In this document: in pieces, positions 33,649 through 42,381 of the stretch | Layout of the letters: the number at the start of each line of letters is the position of its first letter | Position numbering within the stretch: position 1 is the first letter of the stretch | From: Actinoplanes sp040639655 | GTDB lineage: Bacteria > Actinomycetota > Actinomycetes > Mycobacteriales > Micromonosporaceae | Direction of reading: 5' to 3' | DNA: 64,000 bases | Assembly: GCF_040639655.1 (NCBI RefSeq) | Contig: NZ_JBFAAI010000002.1 | Coordinates: forward strand, 62,001-126,000 | The notes under the pieces: generated by a model | What the model was told of the DNA's origin: nothing | The model's database searches: none | What the model saw: the letters and a program-made list of their open reading frames with translations, nothing else | Program-made: the position numbers and the translations under genes

Positions 33649-35591
33649 ACCAGCGACGCCCCACCATGGCACGCCGACTGCTCACGCTGGCGGTGATGAT
33701 GCCCGTGATGGCCGCGGTGGCGATCGTGAACCGGCCGATCGTCAGCTTCGCGGCCGACCGCTACCACGAGTTCAGCATCAACCGGCCGTCGTACAAACAG
33801 GAGTTCGGTCACTGGTCGCTGCTGAAGGTGCCGGCCCGATTCCGGGTCAACGCCGTCCACGCCGCGATGCTGCGTACCGGAAAGGTCCTCATCATCGTGG
33901 GGTCCGGAAACGACCGGGAGAAGTTCGAGGCCGGTACGTTCCGCACCATCCTGTGGGACCCGCGCACCGACAAGTTCAAGGACGTGCCGACACCGACCGA
34001 CCTGTTCTGCGCCGGTCACACCTTCCTGCCCAACGGCAACCTGCTGGTGGCCGGCGGCACCAAGTCGTACGAGGTGCTGGAGAGCGACATCACCCACGCC
34101 GCCGGGGTGATGAAGGTGAAGAACGAGTCACCGGACCACGGCCCGCGCACGTTCGCGAAGGGCACCCGCCTCCTCGGCGCCAACGGACGGGTGTACCTGA
34201 CCCGTGCCGAGGTGACCGTGCCGGCCGCCGCCAAGATGTGGCACGGCGACCACATGATGGTCCACGCCGGTGAGGCCGAGGTCTGGGTCGACGCACTCGA
34301 GAAGGGTGACGCGCCGATCGTCACGGCCCCCGCGCAGTACGCCATCGAGGGCCTGACCGGCGACGACACACGCAACCTGTACGGCATCGCCGAGAAGATC
34401 ACCCGGGAGAAGCAGGAGTACGGCGGCGACAAGACGTCGTACGAGTTCGACCCGGTCGCCGAGCGCTACGTCCGGACCGGCGACATGGTCGAGCACCGCT
34501 GGTACCCGACGCTCGCCCCGATGCCGAACGGCGACATCCTCGCGGTGTCCGGACTGGACGAGTTCGGCCGGATGCTGCCCGGCGTCAACGAGCGCTACCT
34601 GGTCAGCAAACGCAAGTGGGTGCCCGCGCCGGAACTGCGGCGGGTCTTCCCGACCTACCCGGCGCTGTTCCAGACCCAGGACGACCGGCTGTTCTTCTCC
34701 GGCTCCAACGCGGGCTACGGCTCCGACACCGAGGGCCGTACCCCCGGCCTGTGGGACGTGAAGAAGAACAAGTTCCAGGTGGTTCCCGGGCTAGAGGACG
34801 CCGGTATGACCGAGACCAGTGCCTCGGTCATGCTGCCACCGGCCCAGGACCAGAAGGTGATGATCCTGGGCGGCGGGGAGGTCGGCGACTCGCCGGTCTC
34901 CACGGCCCGGACCGCGATCGCCGACCTCGACGAGAAGGACCCGCGGTACCGGCCGGGACCCGACCTGCCGGCGCCGGCCCGTTACCTGAGCACCGTGGTG
35001 CTGCCGGACGACACCGTGTTCACCAGCGGCGGCTCCTCCGGTTACCGGGGTGGCCCGTACCAGGGGAAGAACCGCAGCGACCTGCTGACCGCGCAGATCT
35101 ACGACCCGGACCGCGAGGTCTTCCGCGAGGCGGCGGCACCGACCGTGGGCCGCAACTACCACTCCGAGGCGCTGCTGCTGCCGGACGGGCGGGTGGTCAC
35201 CATGGGCAGCGACCCGATCTACGACGAGACCGGCAAGAACCCCGGCAAATTCGAGCAGCGGATCGAGATCTACAGCCCGCCCTACCTGTTCCACGGCGAG
35301 CGGCCGCAGCTCAGTGGCGGGCCGCGCACGATCAAGCACGGGCGCAGCGCACCCTACGCCACGCCGGACGCGGGCCGGATCACCAGTGCCCGCCTCGTCC
35401 GGCCGAGCGCGGTCACCCACGGCACCGACGTGGACCAGAGGTCGGTGGAGCTGGGCGTCAGCCGTACTCCCGGCGGGGTGACCGTCGCCGTCCCGGACGA
35501 CCCCGGCCTGGCGCCGTCCGGCTGGTACATGCTCTTCCTGATCGACGACAAGGGCGTGCCCTCCAAGGGCCGCTGGGTCCGGGTGGCGTAG
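33645..35591 (+). CDS. glxA: GlxA, radical copper oxidase
   Basis: 648 residues from ATG 33645. An N-terminal signal-anchor (RRLLTLAVMMPVMAAVAIV) is followed by a Kelch-type seven-bladed propeller and a C-terminal beta-sandwich, the galactose-oxidase layout. The mononuclear copper residues are visible: Cys122 (DLFCAGHTFL) for the thioether with Tyr287 (EHRWYPTL), Tyr-His in GRNYHSEALLL, and a C-terminal His in AVTHGTDVD. Galactose-oxidase family enzymes oxidise primary alcohols on sugars to aldehydes with H2O2 release. In Streptomyces GlxA acts with CslA to modify or attach the tip glycan and is needed for morphogenesis. It ends 13 bp before the convergent GH6 gene. Confidence 0.93.
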   Translation: MNQRRPTMARRLLTLAVMMPVMAAVAIVNRPIVSFAADRYHEFSINRPSYKQEFGHWSLLKVPARFRVNAVHAAMLRTGKVLIIVGSGNDREKFEAGTFRTILWDPRTDKFKDVPTPTDLFCAGHTFLPNGNLLVAGGTKSYEVLESDITHAAGVMKVKNESPDHGPRTFAKGTRLLGANGRVYLTRAEVTVPAAAKMWHGDHMMVHAGEAEVWVDALEKGDAPIVTAPAQYAIEGLTGDDTRNLYGIAEKITREKQEYGGDKTSYEFDPVAERYVRTGDMVEHRWYPTLAPMPNGDILAVSGLDEFGRMLPGVNERYLVSKRKWVPAPELRRVFPTYPALFQTQDDRLFFSGSNAGYGSDTEGRTPGLWDVKKNKFQVVPGLEDAGMTETSASVMLPPAQDQKVMILGGGEVGDSPVSTARTAIADLDEKDPRYRPGPDLPAPARYLSTVVLPDDTVFTSGGSSGYRGGPYQGKNRSDLLTAQIYDPDREVFREAAAPTVGRNYHSEALLLPDGRVVTMGSDPIYDETGKNPGKFEQRIEIYSPPYLFHGERPQLSGGPRTIKHGRSAPYATPDAGRITSARLVRPSAVTHGTDVDQRSVELGVSRTPGGVTVAVPDDPGLAPSGWYMLFLIDDKGVPSKGRWVRVA

Positions 35592-35604
35592 CCCTCGCGG
35601 ATCC

Positions 35605-36609
35605 TCAGTTGGTGGCGAGCCCGAGGGCGTACTCGGGCCACCACTGACCGGCCGGCGGGGCGTCCGGCAGGCACGCCCCGTCGGACTCCCCCGGCCGTTT
35701 CACCCACAGGTAGGCGTCGACCCGCGGCGTGCCGGTCTCCGTGGTCGGCGCCGGCCCGAGCGCGCGGCCCGGCGGATTGCACCAGTGTCCCTCGGCGTCC
35801 CGCGCGTCGACCGGGGCCGGCCCGTTGCCGTTACGGCTGGTGTCGATCACGAACGGCATGCCGCCGAGCCGGTCCGAGACGGCTGTGCCGTACGCGACGT
35901 TCGCCTCGGTGGTCTCGAAGTTCGCCACGTTGAGACTGAACCCGTTCGCCGCGCGCACCCCGGCATCCTCCAGCGCCCGGGCCACCCGGTCCACGTCCTT
36001 GATCCAGCCGGGGTTCCCGGCGTCCAGATAGACCCGCACCCCGGGACCCTGTTTGAACTGCCCGATCGCCTCGGCGAGCAGTGCCAGCCGCTCCCGTGCG
36101 GCCTCACCGGTGACACAGCCGTCCAGCACGTGCGGCACCGCGTCCGGCTCCAGCACCACGATCGCGTCGTGCCCGCGGACCATCGCGGCCAGGTCGGTGA
36201 TCCACGCCCGGTACGCCGCGGCGTCCGGCGCGCCGCCACCGGAGTGACCGCCGCAGTCCCGCTGCGGCACCCAGTACGGCACCAGCACGGCCGTCCGCCC
36301 GGCCGCCGCGGCGGCCTCGACGAGCCGGCGGGCCCGCTCCCGGTAACCCGGGTTCGCGTCGGCGAACCAGACGGCGGTCGGCGACTCGGCGATGCGGCGC
36401 AGCGCGGCGGCGTCCGCCTCACGGCCCGCCGCCTTCCACGCCGCCACCTGATGGGCCGCTGGCGCGTCCGGCTCCACGAAGAACCCGGTCGACTCGGTCA
36501 CCGTCGGTCTCGCCTGCGGCGTACCGGCCGGATCGGGTGAGGTCGGATCAGAGGTGCACCCGGCGAGGACCATGGTCGCCAGGCAGCAGATCGCAGGAAG
36601 ACTTCTCAT
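35605..36609 (-). CDS. Glycoside hydrolase family 6 lipoprotein (endoglucanase type)
   Basis: 334 residues, ATG start. Lipoprotein signal: LPAICCLATMVLAGCTSDP. The GH6 barrel is recognised by PTAVWFADANPGYRERARRL, AVLVPYWVPQRDCGGHSGGG, VVLEPDAVPHVLDGC (catalytic Asp region), YLDAGNPGWI, GFSLNVANFE and PFVIDTSRNGNGP with WCNPPGRALG. These enzymes cleave beta-1,4-glucan by inversion. In Streptomyces a GH6 protein (CslZ) is encoded downstream of cslA-glxA in the same direction; here it faces glxA, so it has its own promoter but very likely trims the same glycan. Confidence 0.93.
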   Translation of the reverse strand: MRSLPAICCLATMVLAGCTSDPTSPDPAGTPQARPTVTESTGFFVEPDAPAAHQVAAWKAAGREADAAALRRIAESPTAVWFADANPGYRERARRLVEAAAAAGRTAVLVPYWVPQRDCGGHSGGGAPDAAAYRAWITDLAAMVRGHDAIVVLEPDAVPHVLDGCVTGEAARERLALLAEAIGQFKQGPGVRVYLDAGNPGWIKDVDRVARALEDAGVRAANGFSLNVANFETTEANVAYGTAVSDRLGGMPFVIDTSRNGNGPAPVDARDAEGHWCNPPGRALGPAPTTETGTPRVDAYLWVKRPGESDGACLPDAPPAGQWWPEYALGLATN

Positions 36610-36648
36610 CCGGACGAACGGTACCGACCGCGCATACCCGATCGTGGC

Positions 36649-37359
36649 TCAGCGCACCGAGCGTGCCACCGCAATCGCCTCTTCGGGTGTCCCGATTCCC
36701 TCCAACCGGTAGGTGACGGACGCGGTCGCCCAGATCAGCGTGGGACCGGCGAGGCGGGCCGTCTCGGTCCGCTCCCGGCCGTCGCGGCCCACATAGGTCA
36801 CCGGGTGCGGGCCCGGCACCCACGCCGCGCCGGTCACCGAATCCCACGGCTCCACCCACCGCGCTTCCGGCGAGGTCTTGAAGAACGTGGTGTCGAGCCG
36901 CCCGTCGAACTCGTCGAGCCGCACCGCGCCACCCCGGTAGACGAGCGTCACCACCCGCGGCCGCCCGCTCACGTCCGGGTCGGAGCCCACCACCTGCTCC
37001 GGTTCTCCGAGCTCGGCGGGTACCCCGATCGGGAACGCGGCGGGCGCCGACGCCTGCGGCAACGCGCTCGGTGTGGCCGGCAGCGTCCGGTGGGGCTCGT
37101 CCCGGCGTACCTCGACGCCCGCGACCCGCAGCAGGTCACCGATCACCTCGACCACCGCGGCACGGGCCGGCGCGACCAGGACGATCGACGCGGCCAGTGC
37201 GGCCGCCAGGGCGGCGAGGAGCGGACGGACGCGACGCCGGCGCGGTGCGGGGTGCCGGAGGCGGGCCCGCACCGCTTCCCTCTGATCAACAGCCGCGGGT
37301 ACGGTCAGACGCGCGCCGAGATCACGCAACTCGGCGATCAGGTCGTCGGGTTCAGGCAC
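36649..37359 (-). CDS. Membrane protein partner of ECF sigma factor (anti-sigma-like)
   Basis: 236 residues from GTG 37359, overlapping the sigma-factor stop by 8 nt. The N-terminal about 45 residues (PDDLIAELRDLGARL) are cytoplasmic. A transmembrane helix follows (PLLAALAAALAASIVLVA), then an outer domain of about 150 residues with VVTLVYRGGAVRLDEFDG and TLIWATASVTYRLEG. This domain order and the overlap with the sigma gene are typical of actinobacterial regulators of ECF factors. I see no zinc-binding HxxxCxxC motif, so it is not a ZAS-type anti-sigma factor. It would sense envelope state and hold or release the sigma factor. Confidence 0.75.
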   Translation of the reverse strand: MPEPDDLIAELRDLGARLTVPAAVDQREAVRARLRHPAPRRRRVRPLLAALAAALAASIVLVAPARAAVVEVIGDLLRVAGVEVRRDEPHRTLPATPSALPQASAPAAFPIGVPAELGEPEQVVGSDPDVSGRPRVVTLVYRGGAVRLDEFDGRLDTTFFKTSPEARWVEPWDSVTGAAWVPGPHPVTYVGRDGRERTETARLAGPTLIWATASVTYRLEGIGTPEEAIAVARSVR

Positions 37360-37927
37360 CGCGCACCCCCTCCGGCAGCCGGTCCCGCAGCCGCGCCAGT
37401 GCCCGCGCCGTCCGGGACTTGACCGTCCCCTTCGGCACATCCAGGGTGACCGCGGTCTCCGCCTCGGACAGGTCGAGCAGGTAACGGCAGAGCAGAATCT
37501 CCCGGTCCCGATGGTCCAGGGCGCGCAACTGCTCGACGAGAAGCTGCCGCCTCTCCCGGGCCATCGCCGACTCGGCCGGGTCGGGCTCCCACTGCAGCGG
37601 GTCCTCCCGGACCGCCGCACGCAGCCACAGCCCCTCCCGGCGGCGGCGGGACCGCACCAGGTTGCGGGTCTCGTTCGCCACGATGGCCAGCAGCCACGCC
37701 TTGAAACCGGCGTCGCCGCGGTACCGGGCCAGCTGCCGATGCGCCTTCACGAACGCCTCCTGCACCACGTCGTCCGCGTCCGATCCGGCGCCGAGCAGCA
37801 ACGCGGCCCGGTGCGCGGGCGCGGTGAACCGCGTGACCAGCACCTCGTAGGCGTCCAGATCACCGTCTCTGGCCCGGGCCACAGCGGTCGCCTCGTCGAT
37901 ATCGATGGCCGCCCCTTCCGACAACAC
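37352..37927 (-). CDS. ECF sigma factor
   Basis: 191 residues from GTG 37927. Region 2 is clear (LDAYEVLVTRFTAPAHRAAL, DADDVVQEAFVKAH, YRGDAGFKAWLLAIVANETR) and region 4 as well (LRALDHRDREILLCRYLLDL, SEAETAVTLDVPKGTVKSRT). It directs RNA polymerase to a small regulon, usually for envelope or oxidative stress. It is followed by a membrane-anchored partner with an 8-nt overlap. The divergent beta-propeller lipoprotein at 38127 may belong to the same regulon; two repeated hairpins lie in the shared 199-bp promoter region. Confidence 0.92.
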   Translation of the reverse strand: MLSEGAAIDIDEATAVARARDGDLDAYEVLVTRFTAPAHRAALLLGAGSDADDVVQEAFVKAHRQLARYRGDAGFKAWLLAIVANETRNLVRSRRRREGLWLRAAVREDPLQWEPDPAESAMARERRQLLVEQLRALDHRDREILLCRYLLDLSEAETAVTLDVPKGTVKSRTARALARLRDRLPEGVRGA

Positions 37928-37986
37928 ACCCTAAAGACACCGCCCACCCCGATCCGGTTCCCACCACCCCACCCCGCTGGACACCA

Positions 37987-38087
37987 CCGCTGTCTCAGCT
38001 GCGCTGAGACCACGGTGAGCGCCAGCCAGACGGTCGGCGGCTGGGCGGCAGCGCTGTTTCAGCGCAGCTGAGACCACGGTGAGCGCC
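37987..38087. repeat. Paired 37-bp repeats, each with a small hairpin
   Basis: Two direct copies, 37987-38023 and 38051-38087, share a right part (CTGAGACCACGGTGAGCGCC). Each contains an 8-bp hairpin: GTCTCAGC-TGC-GCTGAGAC in the first (37992-38010), and GTTTCAGC-GCA-GCTGAGAC in the second (38056-38074, one G-T wobble). The two loops are reverse complements of each other. They sit between divergent promoters, so they are not ordinary terminators. A related core occurs in the terminator at 54257-54301. Confidence 0.75.
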
Positions 38088-38126
38088 GGCCGGGAACCGG
38101 GGAGGCGTGGGTGGTGTCTTCTGGAC

Positions 38127-39323
38127 ATGACTACTCGGCGCGAACTTCTTCTGCTGGCCGGCTCCGGGCTCGCTCTCGCGGCGGCCGGATGCCGGGACAC
38201 CCCCGCCCGCGCGGCCACCACAGCGCCCGACGTACTGCTCGCCGACTCCGATCGTGGGATGCTCCGGCTCGGACCGTCGGGCGAGCAGGTGCTCGGTGTG
38301 GCGGCGGCCGCTTTCGACGGAGCGCACCTCTACGCGAGCGTGCCCGGCGGGGTGGACCAGCTCGAACCGGCGAGCGGCCGCACGGCCGGGCGGGTCACGC
38401 TTACCGGTGACTGGACGCCCCGGGTGGTCGCCACCGACGGCCGGGCGTGCGCGCTGAGCGGGACGGGGGCCTCCGACCGGCCGGCCGCGCGCGCCCGGAC
38501 CACCCTGGCCGTCACCGGGCCGGGTGGGGACCGGCGGTTCGACCTGCCCGGCGTGGTCGAGCCGGACGCGTTCACGGCCGACAACACCGGCCTGTTCGTA
38601 CTGGACTGGCTGCCGGCCACGGCACCGGACCACTACCGGGTGCGGCTGCTCGATCTGGCAACGGGCCAGATCCGGCCACTGTTCACCCGGAACAAGACGC
38701 CGGTGCCGGCGGGCGCCGAGGAGGAGATGCGCGGCGACGGCCGGCAGGCGGTGCTCTCCGCCGACCGCAAGATGCTGTTCACCTTCTACACCCACCAGCC
38801 CGGGCACCGGCACACCCGCGACCTGGTCTCCGGCCGCCCCGGCAACGCGCACGCCTTCGTGCACGTGCTGCACCTGGTCGAGCAATGGGCGTACTGCCTG
38901 GATCTGCCGCACCCGTTCGGTGAGGGCCCGGCTGCCGGGCACGCCCTGGCCGCCGATGGGCGCAACCTGTTCGTGGCCGACCTGAACGCCGGGAAACTTG
39001 CCTACGCGAGTCCGGAGTCGTTGTCGATCGAGCGGGTGGTGGACGTGCCGCCGGTCGCCGGGTCGTCGGCCGCCCTGGCGCTGACCACGGACGGCCGGAT
39101 CCTGGTCGGGGCGGGCGGCGTCACGGTCGTGGACCGGATCTCCGGGCAGCGGAGCGGCCGCTGGGAGCTACCCGGCCCGGTGCGCGGGCTGGGGCTGAGC
39201 CGGGACGGCGGCCGCCTCTACGCCGGCGGTACCGGCCGGGTCACCTGGCTGGACACCGCCACCGGCGAAAAGCGTGGCGAGGTGGCCGTGCCGGGCCTCA
39301 CCGCGCTCCGGCATGTCGTGTGA
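38127..39323 (+). CDS. Beta-propeller lipoprotein
   Basis: 398 residues from ATG 38127. A signal peptide (ELLLLAGSGLALAAAGC) with two preceding arginines (TTRRELL) fits a Tat-type lipoprotein with a Cys after AAAG. The mature part is a WD/quinoprotein-like propeller with repeated strands: DVLLADSDRGMLRL, GGVDQLEPASGRTAGRVTL, RVRLLDLATGQIR and GHALAADGRNLFVADLNAGK. No enzyme motif is visible; such proteins often act as sensors or scaffold partners. It is divergent from an ECF sigma factor and its membrane partner, suggesting co-regulation. Confidence 0.8.
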   Translation: MTTRRELLLLAGSGLALAAAGCRDTPARAATTAPDVLLADSDRGMLRLGPSGEQVLGVAAAAFDGAHLYASVPGGVDQLEPASGRTAGRVTLTGDWTPRVVATDGRACALSGTGASDRPAARARTTLAVTGPGGDRRFDLPGVVEPDAFTADNTGLFVLDWLPATAPDHYRVRLLDLATGQIRPLFTRNKTPVPAGAEEEMRGDGRQAVLSADRKMLFTFYTHQPGHRHTRDLVSGRPGNAHAFVHVLHLVEQWAYCLDLPHPFGEGPAAGHALAADGRNLFVADLNAGKLAYASPESLSIERVVDVPPVAGSSAALALTTDGRILVGAGGVTVVDRISGQRSGRWELPGPVRGLGLSRDGGRLYAGGTGRVTWLDTATGEKRGEVAVPGLTALRHVV

Positions 39324-39445
39324 GCGGCCGCGGTTCGCCCAGCGGCGCTTTCCCTTGGGGTAGCTCAGCTCGATTGCGGGAGTGCCCGGCCTGCTCCGGG
39401 AGCTGCCCGACTACAGGAGCTGCGCGTTGCGGAAACGGGCCGGGC

Positions 39446-40048
39446 TCAGGAACGGCGCAGGACGTCGAGCAGGAACCACTCGTCCTCGTGGTGCACGACC
39501 GGCTCCAGGCCCGCGGTGGCCAGCAGCGCGGCGTGCGCGTTGAAGCCGTCGTAGTTGCCGCCGTTCTCGCGGTCGCGGAAGTGCACCGACACCAGGTCAC
39601 CGCCGGGCTCGAGCCGCTTCACCAGGCCGTCCAGCGTCGCGGTCAGGTCGTCGCCGGACAGGTAGTAGAGCAGGTCGCCGATCACCACCAGGTCGAACAC
39701 ACCGTCGGGGAGGTCGGCCGGCAGTTCGGCCCGCTCGACGCGGACGCCGGGCAGGTCCACGGTGTTCTGCCGGGCCAGCTCGACGGCTTCGGGGACGCTG
39801 TCGGTGGCGAGCACCTCGTCGCAGCGCCCGGCGAGCATGCGGCTGAGCGTCCCGATCGAGGCGCCCGGCTCGTAGCAGCGTTTGTACCGCTCGCGGGGCA
39901 GGCTCGCCACGGTGACCGCGTACTTGCGCCGGTCGTGCCACTTGGTGGCGACGTCCCACGGGTCGTCCTTTGCCAGGTAGAGCCCGGTGAAGTAGTCCTG
40001 GGAGACCGACGTGTCGGGTGGCGTGGCGTCGCCTGCTGCTCGTGTCAC
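39446..40048 (-). CDS. NodS-like SAM-dependent methyltransferase
   Basis: 200 residues from GTG 40048. Motifs: YFTGLYLAKDDPWDVATKWH and ERYKRCYEPGASIGTLSRML (SAM-binding motif I, with the Gly-rich turn), DEVLATDSVPEAVELAR, and FDLVVIGDLLYYLSGDDL (post-II/III). The PWDVA and EPGASIG patterns are those of the nodulation protein S (NodS) methyltransferase family, which in rhizobia N-methylates an aminosugar; actinobacterial homologues have other, unknown substrates. Its GTG overlaps the stop of the upstream membrane-protein gene by 4 nt, so the two are coupled. Convergent with the propeller gene. Confidence 0.88.
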   Translation of the reverse strand: MTRAAGDATPPDTSVSQDYFTGLYLAKDDPWDVATKWHDRRKYAVTVASLPRERYKRCYEPGASIGTLSRMLAGRCDEVLATDSVPEAVELARQNTVDLPGVRVERAELPADLPDGVFDLVVIGDLLYYLSGDDLTATLDGLVKRLEPGGDLVSVHFRDRENGGNYDGFNAHAALLATAGLEPVVHHEDEWFLLDVLRRS

Positions 40049-41241
40049 CCCGAGATTGTGCCCCCGCCCGGCCCCGCCGCCACGGTCAGGGTGCCGACGC
40101 CCTCCTCGGCGACCAGGTCGATGCCACCGGCCCCGCTGCCCGCGGTGATCCGGGCGCCCTTGTCGACGCCCTGGTCGCGTTTGCCGTAGACGACCACCGC
40201 CCCGGCGCCGGACCGCAGCTCCGCGCGGACCGGTGCCCGTCCGCCGGTGCGGATCCGCCAGTCCCGGATGCCGCCGCTCATCGAGATCGGTACGGTCGCT
40301 CTCTGTCGCGGCAGGGCCAGGTCGATCCGGGCGGCGCCGCCGAGCAGGTCCACCCGGCCGACGAGGGCGCCGGTCAGGTCGATCGAGGCGGTCCGGACGC
40401 CGCCGCGCATCAGCACCGACCAGGAGACGTCCGGGCTGAGCACCACGTCCACCTCGGCGGTGCCGGCCTCGCCGGTGTCGTCGACGAAGACCCGCACGGC
40501 GCCGCCGGCCAGCTCGGTCCGCACGTTGATGCCGCTGCCCGGAGGGCTGGACACCCGGTACCAGCCGTCCTCGACCGCACCGATCCGTACGTCGAGTTCG
40601 GTGGTGCCGTCGGCCAGTTCGAAGGTGGCCGCGGCCGGGACCGCGCCGGCCGGTGCGCTTGTCCCGATCGAGACGGGCGGGGTGCCGGGCGGGACGACGA
40701 CGCTGGGCTCGGTGAACACCGGACTCGCGACCGGATCCGACGGGCGGGTGGCGTACCAGGTGAGCCCGCCGGCTACCAGGACGGCCGCGACCAGGGCGGC
40801 GACCGGCTTGCCGACGGTACGGCGGGACCGCGGGGCGAGTCGCAATTCGATGGTGGGCCGTTGCGAACCCCGGTCCTGCCAGGGCGTCTCGATCCGGACC
40901 GGTTCGGCGTCCTCCGGCTCGTAGTGGTCGGCCGGCGGTCCGGCCCGGTGCGGCGCGTCGGGCCAGTAGGCGGTGATGTCGGGCAGCCCCGCCGCGGGCG
41001 GCGGCGTCGCCTGGATGTGGCCGGCACCCGCGTGACCGGCACCCGCGTGGCCGGCACCTGTGTGGCCTGCATCCGCGTGGCCGGCACCTGTGTGGCCTGC
41101 ATTGCCGGCGCCGGGGGTGCCGCTGTTGGCGGCGCCGGGGTTGCCGGCGCCGCTGTTGCCGGTGGTCCCGGCACTGGTGTTACCGATGGTCCCGGCGCTG
41201 GTGTTGCCGGTGTCGATGTCAGGGACGGCAGGACTTTCCAC
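40045..41241 (-). CDS. Membrane protein with repetitive N-terminus and beta-rich outer domain
   Basis: 398 residues from GTG 41241, with GGAG 6 nt upstream. The N-terminal about 75 residues are low-complexity Gly/Ala/His/Asn repeats (units such as AGHTGAGHADAGHTGAGHA). A Pro-rich cytoplasmic segment follows, then one transmembrane helix (PVAALVAAVLVAGGLTWY) and an outer domain of about 220 residues made of regular strands (VDVVLSPDVSWSVLMRGGV, ASIDLTGALVGRVDLLGGA). That domain resembles DUF4097-type beta-helix adhesin folds but is not diagnostic. It shares a 4-nt overlap with the methyltransferase gene. Function unknown. Confidence 0.75.
   Translation of the reverse strand: MESPAVPDIDTGNTSAGTIGNTSAGTTGNSGAGNPGAANSGTPGAGNAGHTGAGHADAGHTGAGHAGAGHAGAGHIQATPPPAAGLPDITAYWPDAPHRAGPPADHYEPEDAEPVRIETPWQDRGSQRPTIELRLAPRSRRTVGKPVAALVAAVLVAGGLTWYATRPSDPVASPVFTEPSVVVPPGTPPVSIGTSAPAGAVPAAATFELADGTTELDVRIGAVEDGWYRVSSPPGSGINVRTELAGGAVRVFVDDTGEAGTAEVDVVLSPDVSWSVLMRGGVRTASIDLTGALVGRVDLLGGAARIDLALPRQRATVPISMSGGIRDWRIRTGGRAPVRAELRSGAGAVVVYGKRDQGVDKGARITAGSGAGGIDLVAEEGVGTLTVAAGPGGGTISG
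41030..41103. repeat. 15-bp in-frame minisatellite
   Basis: Five or so 15-bp units (variants of CCGGCACCCGCGTGG and CCTGCATCCGCGTGG) encode the alternating Gly-Ala-Gly-His peptide in the membrane protein. Their near identity at the DNA level suggests recent slippage expansion. Confidence 0.7.
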
Positions 41242-41428
41242 GCAGCTCTCCTCGAAGCGCACGGGATGACTCCGCACAGGGGTACGGACGTGAGGCCGCC
41301 TCGGTTCGATTGGAGCGCTCCCAAAAATTGGGGCAAGGTTCCCTCTTGCTTTCACATGCCTCGAGCGTGTAGATCCTTATCGAATCCTTAAGTGATTCTC
41401 GTGAACGTCCCCCACGGAAGCGAAATTG

Positions 41429-42340
41429 ATGCCGGAAGACGACACCCGTAACGGACTGCGGGTCGGCGGCTGGATTCCGCCGTATTCACCCGGCGGGTCG
41501 CCCGCCGGGCCGATCCGGCCTACCGCGCACCCGGTTCCGAGCGTGGCCCGTCCCCGCCACGACTCCTTGGCCCGCCTGCGCGGCAGGGCCATGACGCGTC
41601 CCCGTCTGGTCCTGGCCGCGGCTCTCTGCCTGGCCTGCGCGGCGACCGCGGCAACGGCCGTGCTGCTCGACGCGGCCCAGAGTCCCGAGCCGGTCGCCGC
41701 CGAGTTCACCCATCCGGTCGCCGGGTGGCCACCGCAGCCCGTCCCACCCGTGCTGGACTCGGCGGACGTGCCGGTCAGCGTGCTGCCGTCACCGACCGGC
41801 ACCACCCTGCCGGATGTTCCGGCGGAGGACGCGCCGTCACCGCCGGGGAACTCGCCGACGGCCACCCGCACCACCGCGGGACCGCCCGCCACAACCCGGC
41901 CGGCCACCCCCGCGCCGGTCTCGCTGACTGTCGGATCGACCGTCGGGCTGGAGGCCGCGGACCGCTCCGGGCATCGGGTGCGGCATCGTGACTACCGTGG
42001 CCGGCTCGAGCCGATCCGCCGCGGCGGGGGCCCGGACGCGGCTTTCCGGGTACGCTCCGGACTCGCCGACAACGGCTGCGTCTCGCTGGAATCAGTCAAC
42101 TTTCCCGGATATTATCTCCGGCATCGAAATTTCGAAATACGCCTCGACAGGAACGACGGCTCCGCCCTATTCCGCCAGGACTCGACTTTCTGCGCCGTGA
42201 CGATTCGTCAAGGCGCCGCACTGGCATTACGGTCGGAGAATTATCCGGATCACCACGTGGCCGCCGACGGCGAGTGGCTGAAGATCGTACGGACCTCCGC
42301 GTCGAGGGCGACCGCCTTCGTCCCGCGGGCCCCCCTCTGA
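41429..42340 (+). CDS. AbfB (arabinose-binding CBM42) domain protein
   Basis: 303 residues from ATG 41429, with GGAAG upstream. About 55 cytoplasmic residues come first, then a transmembrane helix (RLVLAAALCLACAATAATAV), a Pro/Thr-rich linker of about 80 residues, and a C-terminal beta-trefoil of about 140 residues with VSLESVNFPGYYLRHRNFEI, RLDRNDGSALFRQDSTFC and ALRSENYPDHHVAA. This is the AbfB/CBM42 fold, which binds side-chain arabinofuranose in arabinoxylan and arabinan. No catalytic domain is attached. It may anchor glycan on the cell surface. It is convergent with the GH42 operon, consistent with plant-polysaccharide use. Confidence 0.85.
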   Translation: MPEDDTRNGLRVGGWIPPYSPGGSPAGPIRPTAHPVPSVARPRHDSLARLRGRAMTRPRLVLAAALCLACAATAATAVLLDAAQSPEPVAAEFTHPVAGWPPQPVPPVLDSADVPVSVLPSPTGTTLPDVPAEDAPSPPGNSPTATRTTAGPPATTRPATPAPVSLTVGSTVGLEAADRSGHRVRHRDYRGRLEPIRRGGGPDAAFRVRSGLADNGCVSLESVNFPGYYLRHRNFEIRLDRNDGSALFRQDSTFCAVTIRQGAALALRSENYPDHHVAADGEWLKIVRTSASRATAFVPRAPL

Positions 42341-42377
42341 CCGGTGCCGGCCGGCCCATCCGGCCGGCACCGGTCAG
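42337..42377. terminator. Terminator hairpin 1 (AbfB gene)
   Basis: A perfect 18-bp stem (CTGACCGGTGCCGGCCGG against 42360-42377) with a 5-nt loop. The left arm contains the stop codon of the AbfB gene. Confidence 0.88.
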
Positions 42378-42381
42378 GCCC

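Noticed and set aside
31456..33672. Minus-strand 738-codon frame across cslA
   Set aside because: Only its last 86 codons form a plausible protein; the rest is antisense to the glycosyltransferase.
41030..41103. CRISPR or tRNA-like repeat in the 41-kb region
   Set aside because: Coding minisatellite within one frame; translated repeat peptide explains it.
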